From Roseobacter sp. HKCCD6576-2 (GTDB lineage: Bacteria; Pseudomonadota; Alphaproteobacteria; Rhodobacterales; Rhodobacteraceae): a DNA stretch of 64,000 nucleotides. Position 1 is the stretch's first letter. Each line of letters begins with the position of its first letter. The position numbers and the translations under genes were made by a program. The notes below the pieces were generated by a model. That model made no database searches and was not told where the DNA came from. It was given only the letters and a program-made list of their open reading frames with translations. This document shows, in pieces, positions 48,360 through 58,147 of this stretch. The stretch is from positions 1,178,001 to 1,242,000 of the forward strand of contig NZ_WVNW01000001.1 of the NCBI RefSeq assembly GCF_013179285.1, given 5' to 3'.

Positions 48360-48891
48360 CAGTCTCAGTCCTCTCAGGCGCGGGCGGGCAGCCCGGGGGC
48401 AGCGGGTCACCGGCAAAGGCGGCCTCGCCACAGGCGTTGATCTGCGGCCAGGCGTAGCCACGCCCGTCGCCTGTCACCGCCACAATCTGGTCAATTCCGT
48501 AAGGGGTGTTGGCCTCACCCAAAAAGGCGAGGGCAGAGCCGTTTTCCAACGCCGCCCCGATTTCAGCCGCATCGAAACAGTCGAACCAACCGGGTGCCAC
48601 GAGCGGCGCGGCATCTTCGTAGGGCTCAAAGCTCTCCGTCAGAGTCGCCAAGCTGATCGGTGTCGTGAAACAGGCGCGAAACCGAAGCGGCGAGCTTTCG
48701 GCATCAATCCCCTCGAAATCCTCGATCAAAAGCGGCTCTACCACGCCGGAAAACCCTGTTAACCGAATCTCGGCCGCAGGCGCATCCGCCAAAACCGGCT
48801 CGTAATAGGCGCGGGTTTGGAACCACCACAGTGCGGCACCAAAGATTGCCGTTGAAAGAACGATGAGGGAGGCCATGATTTTTCCGCTCAC
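48352..48891 (-). CDS. Small membrane-anchored protein between glyQ and glyS (DUF6446-like)
   Basis: A 179-residue protein with one N-terminal membrane segment (SLIVLSTAIFGAALWW) and an external domain with four cysteines (RACFT, FDCFD, NACGE, PGCPP). It is probably the Rhodobacterales DUF6446 family, a name given from memory. Function is unknown. It overlaps the glyS start by eight bases and follows the FkbM methyltransferase gene by four bases, so it is coupled to tRNA synthetase expression. No enzymatic motif seen. Confidence 0.65.
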   Translation of the reverse strand: MSGKIMASLIVLSTAIFGAALWWFQTRAYYEPVLADAPAAEIRLTGFSGVVEPLLIEDFEGIDAESSPLRFRACFTTPISLATLTESFEPYEDAAPLVAPGWFDCFDAAEIGAALENGSALAFLGEANTPYGIDQIVAVTGDGRGYAWPQINACGEAAFAGDPLPPGCPPAPERTETDA

Positions 48892-48895
48892 GGTG

Positions 48896-49627
48896 TCATT
48901 TCCAAAACAAGTTGATGTAGGGGCGCGTCAAACCCGCCGCCCAGGCTTGATGTTGTTTGACCGAGGGAACGGTCGACACATCGAACCGCTCATGGGTTTC
49001 AACGAACATCATGTCGAATTTGTCCATCAAATCTGCGTCTCTCAAGGCCTTCAGCACGGGCCATTCGGCGCCCTCGATATCCACCTTGATCAATGTGACC
49101 TTGGATCCCAGCTCTGCAAGAAACCGCGCGAAATCCGTGACCTTCACCTCGACCTCACAAGCCTGATCCGATTTGTAGCGCTCATGGACGATTGATGCGG
49201 CTTTTGATGCGCTGCGCGGGTTGTCGCGGAAGGATGCTGGAAGGACGAGGCTGGTGTGACCGTCGAAATCAGATACTGCGCTATTGATAACAGTGACATT
49301 CGGTCGACCCGCCATTTTCTCTGACAGGGCCGCATAAGTGGACGGCTCTGGTTCAAAGGCATAGACGCTCGCGCCATGTTTGGCGAGCACGTCCGTAATG
49401 TCTCCAACATTCGCGCCCAGGTCGATAACCACATCGTCAGGACCCAGGTTTGCCACGACGCTATCAAAGCGAGCGGAGGCCCGATTTGCCATTCGCCGTT
49501 TGAGCTTGCGATACATCATCCAACCAATTGGGTTGGGCAACCCGCTGAAGGCTGCAAAACCTCGCTCGACCCAACCCCGAGGGATCAAGTCTTGCTCAAT
49601 CATGTCTTTCAACTGCACCGACGTCAT
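48896..49627 (-). CDS. FkbM family methyltransferase
   Basis: A 243-residue SAM-dependent methyltransferase of the FkbM type: [20 protein letters not shown] (motif I), [33 protein letters not shown] and FVETHERF. FkbM proteins O-methylate sugars or polyketides, but many bacterial ones are uncharacterised. Its ATG at 49627 overlaps the glyQ stop by four bases (ATGA), so it sits inside the glyQ-glyS operon. The link to glycyl-tRNA synthetase is not obvious and may be an insertion. Confidence 0.88.
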   Translation of the reverse strand: MTSVQLKDMIEQDLIPRGWVERGFAAFSGLPNPIGWMMYRKLKRRMANRASARFDSVVANLGPDDVVIDLGANVGDITDVLAKHGASVYAFEPEPSTYAALSEKMAGRPNVTVINSAVSDFDGHTSLVLPASFRDNPRSASKAASIVHERYKSDQACEVEVKVTDFARFLAELGSKVTLIKVDIEGAEWPVLKALRDADLMDKFDMMFVETHERFDVSTVPSVKQHQAWAAGLTRPYINLFWK

Positions 49628-50550
49628 GCCGCCCAACCGCCCGCCTCAGTCATGACAAACGCGTCGGCGCATTGTTTGGCCAGCGCCCGGACGCGCCCAA
49701 TATAGGCTTGTCGCTCGGTTACGCTGATCACGCCGCGTGCATCAAGCAGGTTAAAGATATGGCTGGCCTTGATGCACTGGTCATAGGCGGGGTGCGCCAT
49801 GACGATCCGTTTGCCGGTTTTCGGGTCGTGATGTTCTTCGGCGAGAATGGCTTGGCACGCGTCTTCTGCCTCTTCGAACTGCTTCAGGAGGACATCGGTG
49901 TTGGCGACGTCGAAGTTCCAACGGCTGTATTCTTGCTCCGTCTGGCGGAACACGTCGCCATAGCTGAGCGGGATCGGTGCGGCAGGGTCGTTGAACGGCA
50001 TATCCATCACATGATCGATGCCCAACACATACATCGCCAAGCGTTCCAACCCATAGGTCAGCTCGCCCGAAACCGGTTTGCAATCATGACCGCCGACCTG
50101 TTGGAAATAGGTGAACTGGCTCACTTCCATCCCGTCGCACCAGACCTCCCAACCAAGGCCCCAGGCGCCCAGTGTTGGACTTTCCCAGTCATCCTCGACA
50201 AAGCGGATGTCATGCAGCGCCATATCGATCCCGATCGCCTCAAGGGAGCCGAGATAGAGCGCCTGCAGATCGGGCGGCGAGGGTTTGATCAGCACTTGAT
50301 ACTGATAATAATGCTGTAACCGGTTCGGGTTCTCGCCATAGCGCCCATCGGTCGGCCGCCGCGACGGCTGCACATAGGCTGCGGCCCAGGCGTTTGATCC
50401 AAGGCTGCGGAGCGTCGTGGCCGGGTGAAACGTGCCCGCGCCGACCTCCATGTCATAGGGCTGCATGATCGCGCAGCCCTTTTCGGCCCAATAGCTTTGC
50501 AGCCTCAGGATGATCTCCTGAAAACTCTTCGGGTGGACAAGCGCAGACAT
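49624..50550 (-). CDS. glyQ: Glycine-tRNA ligase alpha subunit
   Basis: Catalytic alpha subunit of glycyl-tRNA synthetase. [39 protein letters not shown] and [19 protein letters not shown] (all typical) are present in 308 residues. It is the first gene of the minus-strand run glyQ, fkbM, small membrane protein, glyS, ppdK, with short overlaps at the first junctions. It diverges from the exported three-domain protein at 50722 across a 171-base gap. Confidence 0.97.
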   Translation of the reverse strand: MSALVHPKSFQEIILRLQSYWAEKGCAIMQPYDMEVGAGTFHPATTLRSLGSNAWAAAYVQPSRRPTDGRYGENPNRLQHYYQYQVLIKPSPPDLQALYLGSLEAIGIDMALHDIRFVEDDWESPTLGAWGLGWEVWCDGMEVSQFTYFQQVGGHDCKPVSGELTYGLERLAMYVLGIDHVMDMPFNDPAAPIPLSYGDVFRQTEQEYSRWNFDVANTDVLLKQFEEAEDACQAILAEEHHDPKTGKRIVMAHPAYDQCIKASHIFNLLDARGVISVTERQAYIGRVRALAKQCADAFVMTEAGGWAA

Positions 50551-50721
50551 GGCAGGATTCCGGGGTTGAACAGGCTCGCGCTTCCATACGTGTGCCCCCC
50601 GCGAGGGTCAATTGCCGCGCCGCGCATATTTCGAGTGCGAATCCTGTGGGCTTTGGTAGTTTGCCGCCGATAAGAAACGGGCATTATGGCCCGGATAACC
50701 GACGATACGGGGTCTATTTTG

Positions 50722-52485
50722 ATGAAACGCGGTTTTACGCAGGTCTGTCTTGCGATTGGGATTGCTTTATGTGTGGCGGCATTTTCCGCCGGTGGTGCGG
50801 CGGCACAGGAACGCGTTTGGGTTCAGATCGAGGCGCATCCCGATCTGGCCACCGCCGAGAGCCGGGTGCGGGCCTATTCGCGGCTGATCGACAATGTGAA
50901 CGGCTACCGCCTGGCCTCCGGTTGGTATGCGGTCGCGCTTGGGCCCTTCGGCCCGGCAGATGCCAATCAACAGTTGCGCGCCCTCCAGGCTCAGGGATTG
51001 ATCCCACGCGACAGTTATATCGAATTGGGCACCATCTACCGGCAGCAATTCTGGCCCATAGGCGCAAATACCCTGACGGCGCAGCCCGTAACGCCGGCGA
51101 CGCCAACCGCGCCGGTCGTCACGGCTGAGCCAGCGGCGCCGATCGTGCCGGCGGCCCCTTTGGATGAAACCGTGTCCGAGGCGCGGCAGTCCGAACGCGC
51201 GCTGGATCGCCCCGCACGTGAAGCATTACAGATCGCGATGCAGTGGTTTGGGTTCTACAATTCGGGCATCGATGGGGCGTTTGGTCCCGGCACCCGTCGC
51301 GCCATGACCGACTGGCAAACGGCAAATGGGTTTGAGCCGACCGGCATCTTGACCACGCGCCAACGGGCGCAATTGCTAGACGCTTATGCTGGTGAGTTGG
51401 CGGCGCTTGGGATGGAACCGGTGCGCGATGAGCGCGCCGGGATCGAGATCAACCTGCCGATGGCGATGATCCAATTTGACCGGTATGAATACCCGTTTGT
51501 GCATTTCGCCAGCCGCGACAACTCCGGTGTCCAAGTCTTGCTGATCTCGCAAACCGGCAACCGCGCAACGCTCGCGGGGCTTTATGAAATCATGCAGACG
51601 CTAGAGGTTGTGCCGTTGGAAGGCGAGCGCGAGCGGCGGAATGACAGCTTCGTTCTGACCGGCCAAAGCGCCAGTCTGCGGTCGCACACCGTGGCGCGGC
51701 TGCAAGACGGCCAAGTGAAAGGGTTCTCTCTGATCTGGACACCGGAACGCGACGCGCAGATGGCGCGCGTTTTGCCGATGATGGAGCAGAGCCTGACCTT
51801 CCTCGACGGGGCGCTGGACCCTGGGGCGACCGATCCGACCACGGAACAGGGCATCGATCTCGTCTCGGGCCTGGAGGTGCGCCGCCCGGATATCAGCCGC
51901 TCTGGTTTCTATATCAGTGCAGAGGGCGCGGTTTTGACCACGACCGAGGTGATCGGCCAGTGCACACGGCTTTTGATCGATGATGTGCATGAGGTTGAAC
52001 TGACCTATCGCAATGATGATCTGGGCCTCGCGGTTTTGCGACCGCGAAGCCAGCTTGCACCGATGTCCTATGCGACCTTCGCGCCTGCACCGGCGCGGCT
52101 TCGCTCTGACATTGCCGTGGCGGGTTTCCCGTTCAACGGCGCGCTCAGCACCGCCTCGCTAACCTTCGGGACCTTGGCGGATCTGAGCGGTTTAAATGGC
52201 GAAGATACCATTCAGCGGCTGGACATCTCAGCAGCGGAGAGTGAGGCGGGCGGTCCGGTTCTGGACGCAACTGGCGCCGTGCTTGGCATGGTTTTGCCGG
52301 GCGATGGCTCGGGCCGGGCGCTGCCCGAGGGGGTCAGTTTTGCGCTGCGCGGAGATCAGCTGAACACGGTTCTGGCTGAGGCAGGGATCACGCCCGCTAT
52401 GGCCCCGGGCGGGCAAGCGCTGGGCCGTGAAGCCTTGGCCCGGCTTGGTGCGAATATGACAGTCTTGGTGAGTTGCTGGAACTGA
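50722..52485 (+). CDS. Exported SPOR-like/peptidoglycan-binding protein with pseudo-trypsin domain
   Basis: From ATG at 50722 it has 587 residues: a signal peptide (about 1-29, ending AAAQ), a SPOR-like segment (about 31-110, WVQIEAHPDLATAESRVRAY), a Pro/Ala linker, a peptidoglycan-binding-1 domain (about 160-225, ALQIAMQWFGFYNSGIDGAFG), an unassigned middle region and a trypsin-like fold (about 395-555). In the last domain the catalytic residues are lost: E409 in LTTTEVI where TNNHV has His, G435 in DDLGLAVL where Asp is expected, and A509 in ESEAGGPV where GNSGGP has Ser. It should bind the wall but not cleave proteins. The frame is open 12 codons upstream. Confidence 0.85.
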   Translation: MKRGFTQVCLAIGIALCVAAFSAGGAAAQERVWVQIEAHPDLATAESRVRAYSRLIDNVNGYRLASGWYAVALGPFGPADANQQLRALQAQGLIPRDSYIELGTIYRQQFWPIGANTLTAQPVTPATPTAPVVTAEPAAPIVPAAPLDETVSEARQSERALDRPAREALQIAMQWFGFYNSGIDGAFGPGTRRAMTDWQTANGFEPTGILTTRQRAQLLDAYAGELAALGMEPVRDERAGIEINLPMAMIQFDRYEYPFVHFASRDNSGVQVLLISQTGNRATLAGLYEIMQTLEVVPLEGERERRNDSFVLTGQSASLRSHTVARLQDGQVKGFSLIWTPERDAQMARVLPMMEQSLTFLDGALDPGATDPTTEQGIDLVSGLEVRRPDISRSGFYISAEGAVLTTTEVIGQCTRLLIDDVHEVELTYRNDDLGLAVLRPRSQLAPMSYATFAPAPARLRSDIAVAGFPFNGALSTASLTFGTLADLSGLNGEDTIQRLDISAAESEAGGPVLDATGAVLGMVLPGDGSGRALPEGVSFALRGDQLNTVLAEAGITPAMAPGGQALGREALARLGANMTVLVSCWN

Positions 52486-52491
52486 ACCGCG

Positions 52492-53775
52492 TCAGGCTTT
52501 GACCGGCTTCCCGGCGATATAGGTCTGCGCAATTGCGCGGTCATCGCCCATCATGATCGTCGGGAACACCGCCTCCCAAATATCATCGGCGCGGGCCGCT
52601 CGTTGCGCAATGGCGGGCGTTGAGGCGAGGTCCAGCACGATCAGATCGGCCTCCATGCCTGGCGCGAGAGTTCCGATCTGATGTTCCAACCCAAGCGCCT
52701 TGGCCGAGCCTTGCGTCGCCAGCCAGAGAAGCTGACTTGGGTGCAAGGCTTGGCCGCGCAACTGGGCCACTTCATAGGCTGCCGCCATGGTGCGCAGCAT
52801 GGAGAAGGACGAGCCGCCGCCGGTATCCGTCGCCAGACCGACCCGCAGCCGCGCGGTGAGCGCCATATCAAAGAGTCCTGAGCCGATGAACGTGTTCGAG
52901 GTGGGGCAGTGGATCAGCGCTACGCCAACCTCTGCCAAGCGGTCAATCTCGCGCGGCTCCAAATGGATCGCATGCCCAAAAAGCGCGCCGGGGCCAAGAA
53001 GCCCGTGCTGCTCATAGGTGTCGAGATAATCGCGCGCGTCAGGAAAGAGCGATTTGGCCCATGCAATCTCATCGGTTTGCTCGCTCAAATGGGTCTGCAT
53101 CAAGCACTCTGGGTGCTCGGCCCAGAGCGCGCCCAGGGCCGAGAGTTGCTCCGGCGTCGAGGTTGGCGAAAACCGCGGCGTGATCACATAGCTGAGCCGG
53201 TCCTGCCCATGCCACCGCTCCAACAGGGCTTTGCTGTCGTCATAGGCCGACTGCGCCGTGTCGCGGAGCCCCTCCGGCGCGTTCCGGTCCATGCAGGTCT
53301 TTCCCGCAAGCGCCCGCACGCCCCGGGCTTGGGCTTCGCCGAAAAGCGCATCGACGCTCTCGGCATGGATAGTGCAATAGCTGGCGACCGTCGTGGTGCC
53401 CGCCGCGAGCGTTAGGTCGAAATACCGCGCGGCGACATCGGCGGCATAGGCCGGGTCGCCAAAGCGCATTTCTTCGGGGAAGGTATAGCGGTTCAGCCAG
53501 TCGATCAGGCGCAGACCCCACGAGGCGATGATCGCGGTCTGCGGATAATGGGCATGGGCGTCGATGAAGCCCGGCAAGATCAGCGCATCACCATGATCGA
53601 CGACTGCCGCCGCCGGATACGCCGCGCGCAAGCTGTCAGCGGTGCCGACCTCAGCAATCAGGCCATCGCGGAGCAATACCGCGCCATGACGCGTGTGTTC
53701 GGCCGTCTCTGTGCCCTCGGCAAACGGGTCGCCGGTGAAGCGAAGGGTTTGGCCCAGAAGGAGTATGTCGGACAT
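52492..53775 (-). CDS. guaD: Guanine deaminase
   Basis: Amidohydrolase that converts guanine to xanthine in purine breakdown. Zinc site and family blocks: PGFIDAHAHYPQ, SYCTIHAESVD, MQTHLSEQTDEI, GHAIHLE, HCPTSNTFIGSG and DTGGGSSFS; about 427 residues, typical. The sequence PQTxIIASWGLRLIDWLNRYTFPEE is characteristic for guanine deaminase within the superfamily (quoted here only by its conserved core). It converges with the preceding + strand gene (6 bases) and diverges from mgtE across ~100 bases. Confidence 0.92.
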   Translation of the reverse strand: MSDILLLGQTLRFTGDPFAEGTETAEHTRHGAVLLRDGLIAEVGTADSLRAAYPAAAVVDHGDALILPGFIDAHAHYPQTAIIASWGLRLIDWLNRYTFPEEMRFGDPAYAADVAARYFDLTLAAGTTTVASYCTIHAESVDALFGEAQARGVRALAGKTCMDRNAPEGLRDTAQSAYDDSKALLERWHGQDRLSYVITPRFSPTSTPEQLSALGALWAEHPECLMQTHLSEQTDEIAWAKSLFPDARDYLDTYEQHGLLGPGALFGHAIHLEPREIDRLAEVGVALIHCPTSNTFIGSGLFDMALTARLRVGLATDTGGGSSFSMLRTMAAAYEVAQLRGQALHPSQLLWLATQGSAKALGLEHQIGTLAPGMEADLIVLDLASTPAIAQRAARADDIWEAVFPTIMMGDDRAIAQTYIAGKPVKA

Positions 53776-53874
53776 CTCGCGCACCTTATGGTTGCAGTTT
53801 TCCCCGCGCCTGTCATAGCGATGAGGCGTGGCCTATGTTAGGCCAAAAGCGAAAGATGTCAGGTGAGGTCGGGC

Positions 53875-55260
53875 ATGGCGGACGAGGCGGATGACATCCT
53901 GCTAGAGGAAAAAGACAGCTACGCGCTGGATGAATCGCTGCGCGGGCAGGTGCGCCGCGCGGTACTGGCGGAGGATTTGGCCGCTATCGACGCGTTGATG
54001 GAGCCGCTCCACCCGGCGGATATCGCGGACCTTTTGGAGCAGATTTCCGGCGCCGAGCGTGAGGCGCTCTTGCACCTGTGGTCCGCTGGCGTCGACGGCG
54101 ACGTTCTCTCTGAACTGGACGAAAACCTCCGCGAGGAGGTGATCTCCTTCCTGCCCGATCATGTGCTGGCCGAGGCTGTCAGGGACCTCGACAGTGACGA
54201 TGTGGTCGATCTTGTTGAGGATCTCGAAGATCACCAGCAAGAGGCCATCCTCGGCGCGCTGGACGACGCCGACCGGGCCGCCGTTGAAGAGGCGCTGAGC
54301 TTCCCGGAAGACTCTGCTGGCCGTTTGATGCAGCGCGAGGTGGTGCGCGCGCCTGAGCATTGGACCGTCGGCGAGATGATCGATCATCTAAGGCATCACA
54401 AAGCCGATTTGCCGGAGCAATTCTATCATGTGATCCTGGTCGATCCGCGGATGAAACCCACCGGCTATGTGACGCTTGGTCGGATGTTGTCCACGCCGCG
54501 CACGACGGAGCTGACCGAGATCACTGAAGACAGTTTTCGGGTCATTCCGGCGACCCAACCCGAGGAAGAGGTCGCTTACGCCTTCAACCAGTACCATCTG
54601 ATTTCGGCCCCGGTTGTCGATGATGATGGCCGTTTGGTGGGCGCCATCACAATTGATGATGCGATGGCGGTTCTGGATGCCGAGGCCGAAGAGGATATCC
54701 TGCGCCTGGCGGGCGTGGGCGAGGGCAGGCTCAGCGACCGGATCATCGATACAACCCGGCGGCGGTTCCCCTGGCTTGCGGTGAACCTCATCACGGCGAT
54801 CCTGGCGTCTCTGGTGATTGCGCAGTTTGAGGCGGCGATTGCACAATTGGTGGCGCTGGCCGTGCTGATGCCGATCGTCGCTTCGATGGGCGGGAATGCG
54901 GGGACACAAAGCCTGACGGTCGCCGTCCGCGCCATTGCGACCAAGGATTTGACGCGCTCCAACTTGATGCGGGTGATCGTGCGGGAGGCTGGTGTCGGTC
55001 TGATCAACGGATTGATTTTCGCGGTCGTGATGGGGGCGGTCGGGCTGATCTGGTTCGGCTCGATGGCGCTTGGTGGCGTGATTGCCTTGGCTATGGTGAT
55101 CAACCTCTTGGTCGCGGGGCTGGCGGGTATTCTGGTGCCCGTCACGCTTGATCGGTTCGGCGTTGATCCGGCGCTTGCATCGGGGGCGTTTGTAACCACC
55201 GTGACTGATGTGGTCGGCTTTTTCGCGTTTCTCGGACTGGCGGTCTTGGTGCTTTTGTAG
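53875..55260 (+). CDS. mgtE: Magnesium transporter MgtE
   Basis: Mg2+ channel of the MgtE family (461 residues from ATG at 53875). An acidic N-terminal superhelical domain (LHPADIADLLEQI, PEDSAGRLMQ), two CBS domains (about 145-270), then five membrane segments with the conserved SMGGNAGTQS pore motif. The CBS/N domain senses cytoplasmic Mg2+ in known homologues. The in-frame Met four codons upstream is less likely. An inverted segment with CTATGTTAGGCC lies upstream; no Mg-riboswitch was recognised. Confidence 0.95.
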   Translation: MADEADDILLEEKDSYALDESLRGQVRRAVLAEDLAAIDALMEPLHPADIADLLEQISGAEREALLHLWSAGVDGDVLSELDENLREEVISFLPDHVLAEAVRDLDSDDVVDLVEDLEDHQQEAILGALDDADRAAVEEALSFPEDSAGRLMQREVVRAPEHWTVGEMIDHLRHHKADLPEQFYHVILVDPRMKPTGYVTLGRMLSTPRTTELTEITEDSFRVIPATQPEEEVAYAFNQYHLISAPVVDDDGRLVGAITIDDAMAVLDAEAEEDILRLAGVGEGRLSDRIIDTTRRRFPWLAVNLITAILASLVIAQFEAAIAQLVALAVLMPIVASMGGNAGTQSLTVAVRAIATKDLTRSNLMRVIVREAGVGLINGLIFAVVMGAVGLIWFGSMALGGVIALAMVINLLVAGLAGILVPVTLDRFGVDPALASGAFVTTVTDVVGFFAFLGLAVLVLL

Positions 55261-55268
55261 CGGCTGAG

Positions 55269-57983
55269 TCAGCCCGGAATGTCCAAAGTGATGTTCCGAC
55301 CGTTTTTCACATATTGCAGACTGTCTTCGCCAATCGCAGCCACCCGGCCGCCATCGACCCGATCGCCAACGCCAACCCGCACAAACCGACCCGAAGGCAA
55401 ACGCACCAACGCGCGGCGGTTCGATGGCGTGCCAGAGACGCCGATTAGATTGACATTGCGGAGGTTGATCGCATTCCGATCCGTGGCGGCTCGGGTAACC
55501 GTGGCCGTTGAGGGGATAGATGGTTGCACGGTTGCCGGCGCGCTGGCTTGTTGAACGGCCGCCGTGCTGGCGCCGCTGCTTGCAGTGCTGCGGGTGGCCC
55601 GTGCGACGATCTCCCCGATATCGCCGGGACGGATCGCGGGCATGCGAGAGGAGGCGACAGCCAAGCCGCTGGCTTGAATGATCTGCGCATCATCCGTGGT
55701 GTTGCGCCCCGTCAGAGCATTGGCGTCAAAGGTCGCGCCTGGTGTGCCGCTTGAGGCTTCCGGTGTCGTCTCGGTTGCGAGCGTGCGGGCGGCAAGCGCC
55801 AATTGCTGCACCGATGGCGGCCGCTCTGTTGGGCGTCGGCTGGACAGTTCGCTGATCGTGAATCCGCCGAGACGTTGGCGTTCGCGCCGTTCGGCAAGAT
55901 CGCCAGGACGGGGCGTGGGTTGAAAGGCGGCCAAAAGGGTCGCATTCACATCAAGATCAGGCTGTGTCGCTTCGCCCTCCGCCGACGTTGGGCCGGGCCC
56001 GCCCGCGCGGGGGACCGGTTGGATCGACGGTGTGCCGGCAAAGATCCGCACGCCATCCGCCGTCGTCGCGCCCTCTGGTGTTGGTATGACCAGACCATTG
56101 GGGCCGAGTGCAAAACTGGTGCCGAACGGGGCGGGCGAGGCATAGCTCCGTGTGACCTCAGGGATCACGTCCGGGGCCGGAATGGCAAGCGCATCATGGG
56201 TCACGACAACCGGGTCGATGGCGGCCATGTAGATCTCATCTTCCAGGCCGGGATCAACGAAAATCGGCTGCTCTGGTGGGCGCTGCCAGATCCCGGTCGA
56301 GGCGTAGAGCGCCTCTGTTTCTTCGGCGGACGGCAGCAACGTCTCTGGATCGACTGGCGTCGGGCCGAGATCGATATCGGCGTCGATATCTGGCAGGTCG
56401 GCCTGGGTATCGACGTCATTGAGGTCCGGCGCGGCGGTGGGTTCAACGGGGTCCGGCAGCGCGTCAGCCTCTGGGTCGAGCCGCGCCAACGTGTCGTTCC
56501 GGTCCACCGATGCCGGGGCGCTGACGGTAGCCGATGGGGCCGAATGCTCGGGTGATGTAGCAATCTCTACATCGGGCGTGGTGCGACCCAACAACCTGGC
56601 CACCGTGCTGTCGGGCAAAAACAACGCCGACCATACGGCGATCAGGGCCAAGATCAGCAGCAGAACCAGTGTCAAAACAAGCCCTGTGCGGAAGGATGGG
56701 CCTGTGCCAGATGGTGCGCGCCGGGCCAGAAGCCCCCCTATTATCGATGGGTCTCCCGCTGCGGGATCGGTGTCTGCCGGTTTCGTTCGGCCAGCTCCGG
56801 CGGTGAGAGCGGCGATGGGCGCTGCATCTTCTCTCTGATCGGTTGCGGCGGAGTCGGGTGACAGGTTGCCCATTCGCGTGTCCGCTGCCGGTGATAGGCG
56901 GCGGCCAGGCACGCTGCTGGCGTAAGCGGTGGGAGACCGCGTGGGTGCTGAAATGCCGGTGGGCGTGTCGGTTGATTGTGGCTCGACCGGCTCTGCGGTC
57001 AGGCCAGTGCTGGGCGTCGGCGGCGTGTCGTCTCCGGGCTCGGCGGCGGATTGCGCTTGTTCCGCTTCTTGCGGAACGTTGGTCAATCCGATGCGGCTTG
57101 GTCTTGTACCAACCAAGCGGCCCGGCTCGGCATCGGGTGCAGGGGCCTTGCCGCGTCTGGCACCGAAACCGCTTGGCATCTGTAGCGGGGGCTCTTGCTG
57201 GGATCGGCGCGGAGCGCGGGATTTCATCACCGGCGCGAGCGTATCGCTGTCCGCATCGTCTGATGGTTCAGGTTCCGTCCCTACATCGGCGTCGGTTGCC
57301 GCGGGCGATGGGTCATCTTCCTGATATGGCTCCTGCGGATCGGCTGAATCCGACATATCTTCTGCGGAGTGTTCCAGTTCCGGCAGAACTGGTGACAACA
57401 CCTCCGGTTCCAGCACGATCTCGGGTTCTGGCACTGGGTCCGGTTCGGGTGCGGGCGGTGTCCAGGTATCTGGACCAATCGCCAAGCCGGTATCCGGCAG
57501 GTCCAGCCCTTTGGCATCATCGGCCAATTGAAACAATGGCACGCCGGGGAACTTTTCGACCGGCGGCGATGCGGCAAAGCCAACACCGTTAAACCCGTGC
57601 TCGCGGGCAAACCCCTCCGCCTCATCCAATGTTTCGCGGGCGACGATGGCCAAGACGGCGCGTCCGCCGCCCAGATCCCGCCAGTCATAGGCCAGATCGG
57701 CCACCTCATAAGGGGTCAGACCTTCCAACCTGCCAGGGATGCTGGCAGACCCGCCAAGACCATCCAGCTCAGTGTAAAGGATCTGATCGTCTGGTAGGAT
57801 CAAGAGTGTCGGAAAATCTGTCCCGCCACGGGCTTCGCCCAGGGCCTGCAATTCGGCAAGCGCGCCGCCCAGATCGGGCACATCCAACCCCGTATCTCCG
57901 ATAAGCGCCCAATGGCCCGCCTCCTGGCGATGGGCCAAGGCTATGCCTTCCGGCGACAGAAACAGCGCAAACTCGACAGTCAC
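55269..57983 (-). CDS. Large single-pass membrane protein, Pro/Glu/Asp-rich, with GspC/PilP-like C-terminus
   Basis: About 904 residues; GTG at 57983 with GAGGT five bases upstream is preferred over a TTG four codons earlier. Residues 1-~160 form a compact domain (EFALFLSPEGIALAHR, DWRDLGGGRAVLAIVA) that recalls the actin-like or pilus-assembly PilM-type fold. Then comes a long disordered Pro/Glu/Asp/Ala region, one membrane segment at ~430-455, another low-complexity region, and a small C-terminal domain (GVSGTPSNRRALVRLPSGR, VGDRVDGGRVAAIGED) resembling the homology region of GspC/PilP. No reaction is suggested; likely envelope-spanning scaffold. The gene is a Rhodobacterales type known only as hypothetical to me. 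Confidence 0.75.
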   Translation of the reverse strand: MTVEFALFLSPEGIALAHRQEAGHWALIGDTGLDVPDLGGALAELQALGEARGGTDFPTLLILPDDQILYTELDGLGGSASIPGRLEGLTPYEVADLAYDWRDLGGGRAVLAIVARETLDEAEGFAREHGFNGVGFAASPPVEKFPGVPLFQLADDAKGLDLPDTGLAIGPDTWTPPAPEPDPVPEPEIVLEPEVLSPVLPELEHSAEDMSDSADPQEPYQEDDPSPAATDADVGTEPEPSDDADSDTLAPVMKSRAPRRSQQEPPLQMPSGFGARRGKAPAPDAEPGRLVGTRPSRIGLTNVPQEAEQAQSAAEPGDDTPPTPSTGLTAEPVEPQSTDTPTGISAPTRSPTAYASSVPGRRLSPAADTRMGNLSPDSAATDQREDAAPIAALTAGAGRTKPADTDPAAGDPSIIGGLLARRAPSGTGPSFRTGLVLTLVLLLILALIAVWSALFLPDSTVARLLGRTTPDVEIATSPEHSAPSATVSAPASVDRNDTLARLDPEADALPDPVEPTAAPDLNDVDTQADLPDIDADIDLGPTPVDPETLLPSAEETEALYASTGIWQRPPEQPIFVDPGLEDEIYMAAIDPVVVTHDALAIPAPDVIPEVTRSYASPAPFGTSFALGPNGLVIPTPEGATTADGVRIFAGTPSIQPVPRAGGPGPTSAEGEATQPDLDVNATLLAAFQPTPRPGDLAERRERQRLGGFTISELSSRRPTERPPSVQQLALAARTLATETTPEASSGTPGATFDANALTGRNTTDDAQIIQASGLAVASSRMPAIRPGDIGEIVARATRSTASSGASTAAVQQASAPATVQPSIPSTATVTRAATDRNAINLRNVNLIGVSGTPSNRRALVRLPSGRFVRVGVGDRVDGGRVAAIGEDSLQYVKNGRNITLDIPG

Positions 57984-58147
57984 GGGTGACCTCAATCCAC
58001 GGAGCCACCGGGCAGCGGCTCCTCCCTAACGCCGATCTTTATAGCAGGAAATCGCTTGTGGAAACCACAACGCAACACATCTCGGATGCGGACCGGCGAA
58101 GATCATCCTAGGGTGGATTTCGATATGACAAAAGAGGCATTCCAAAG

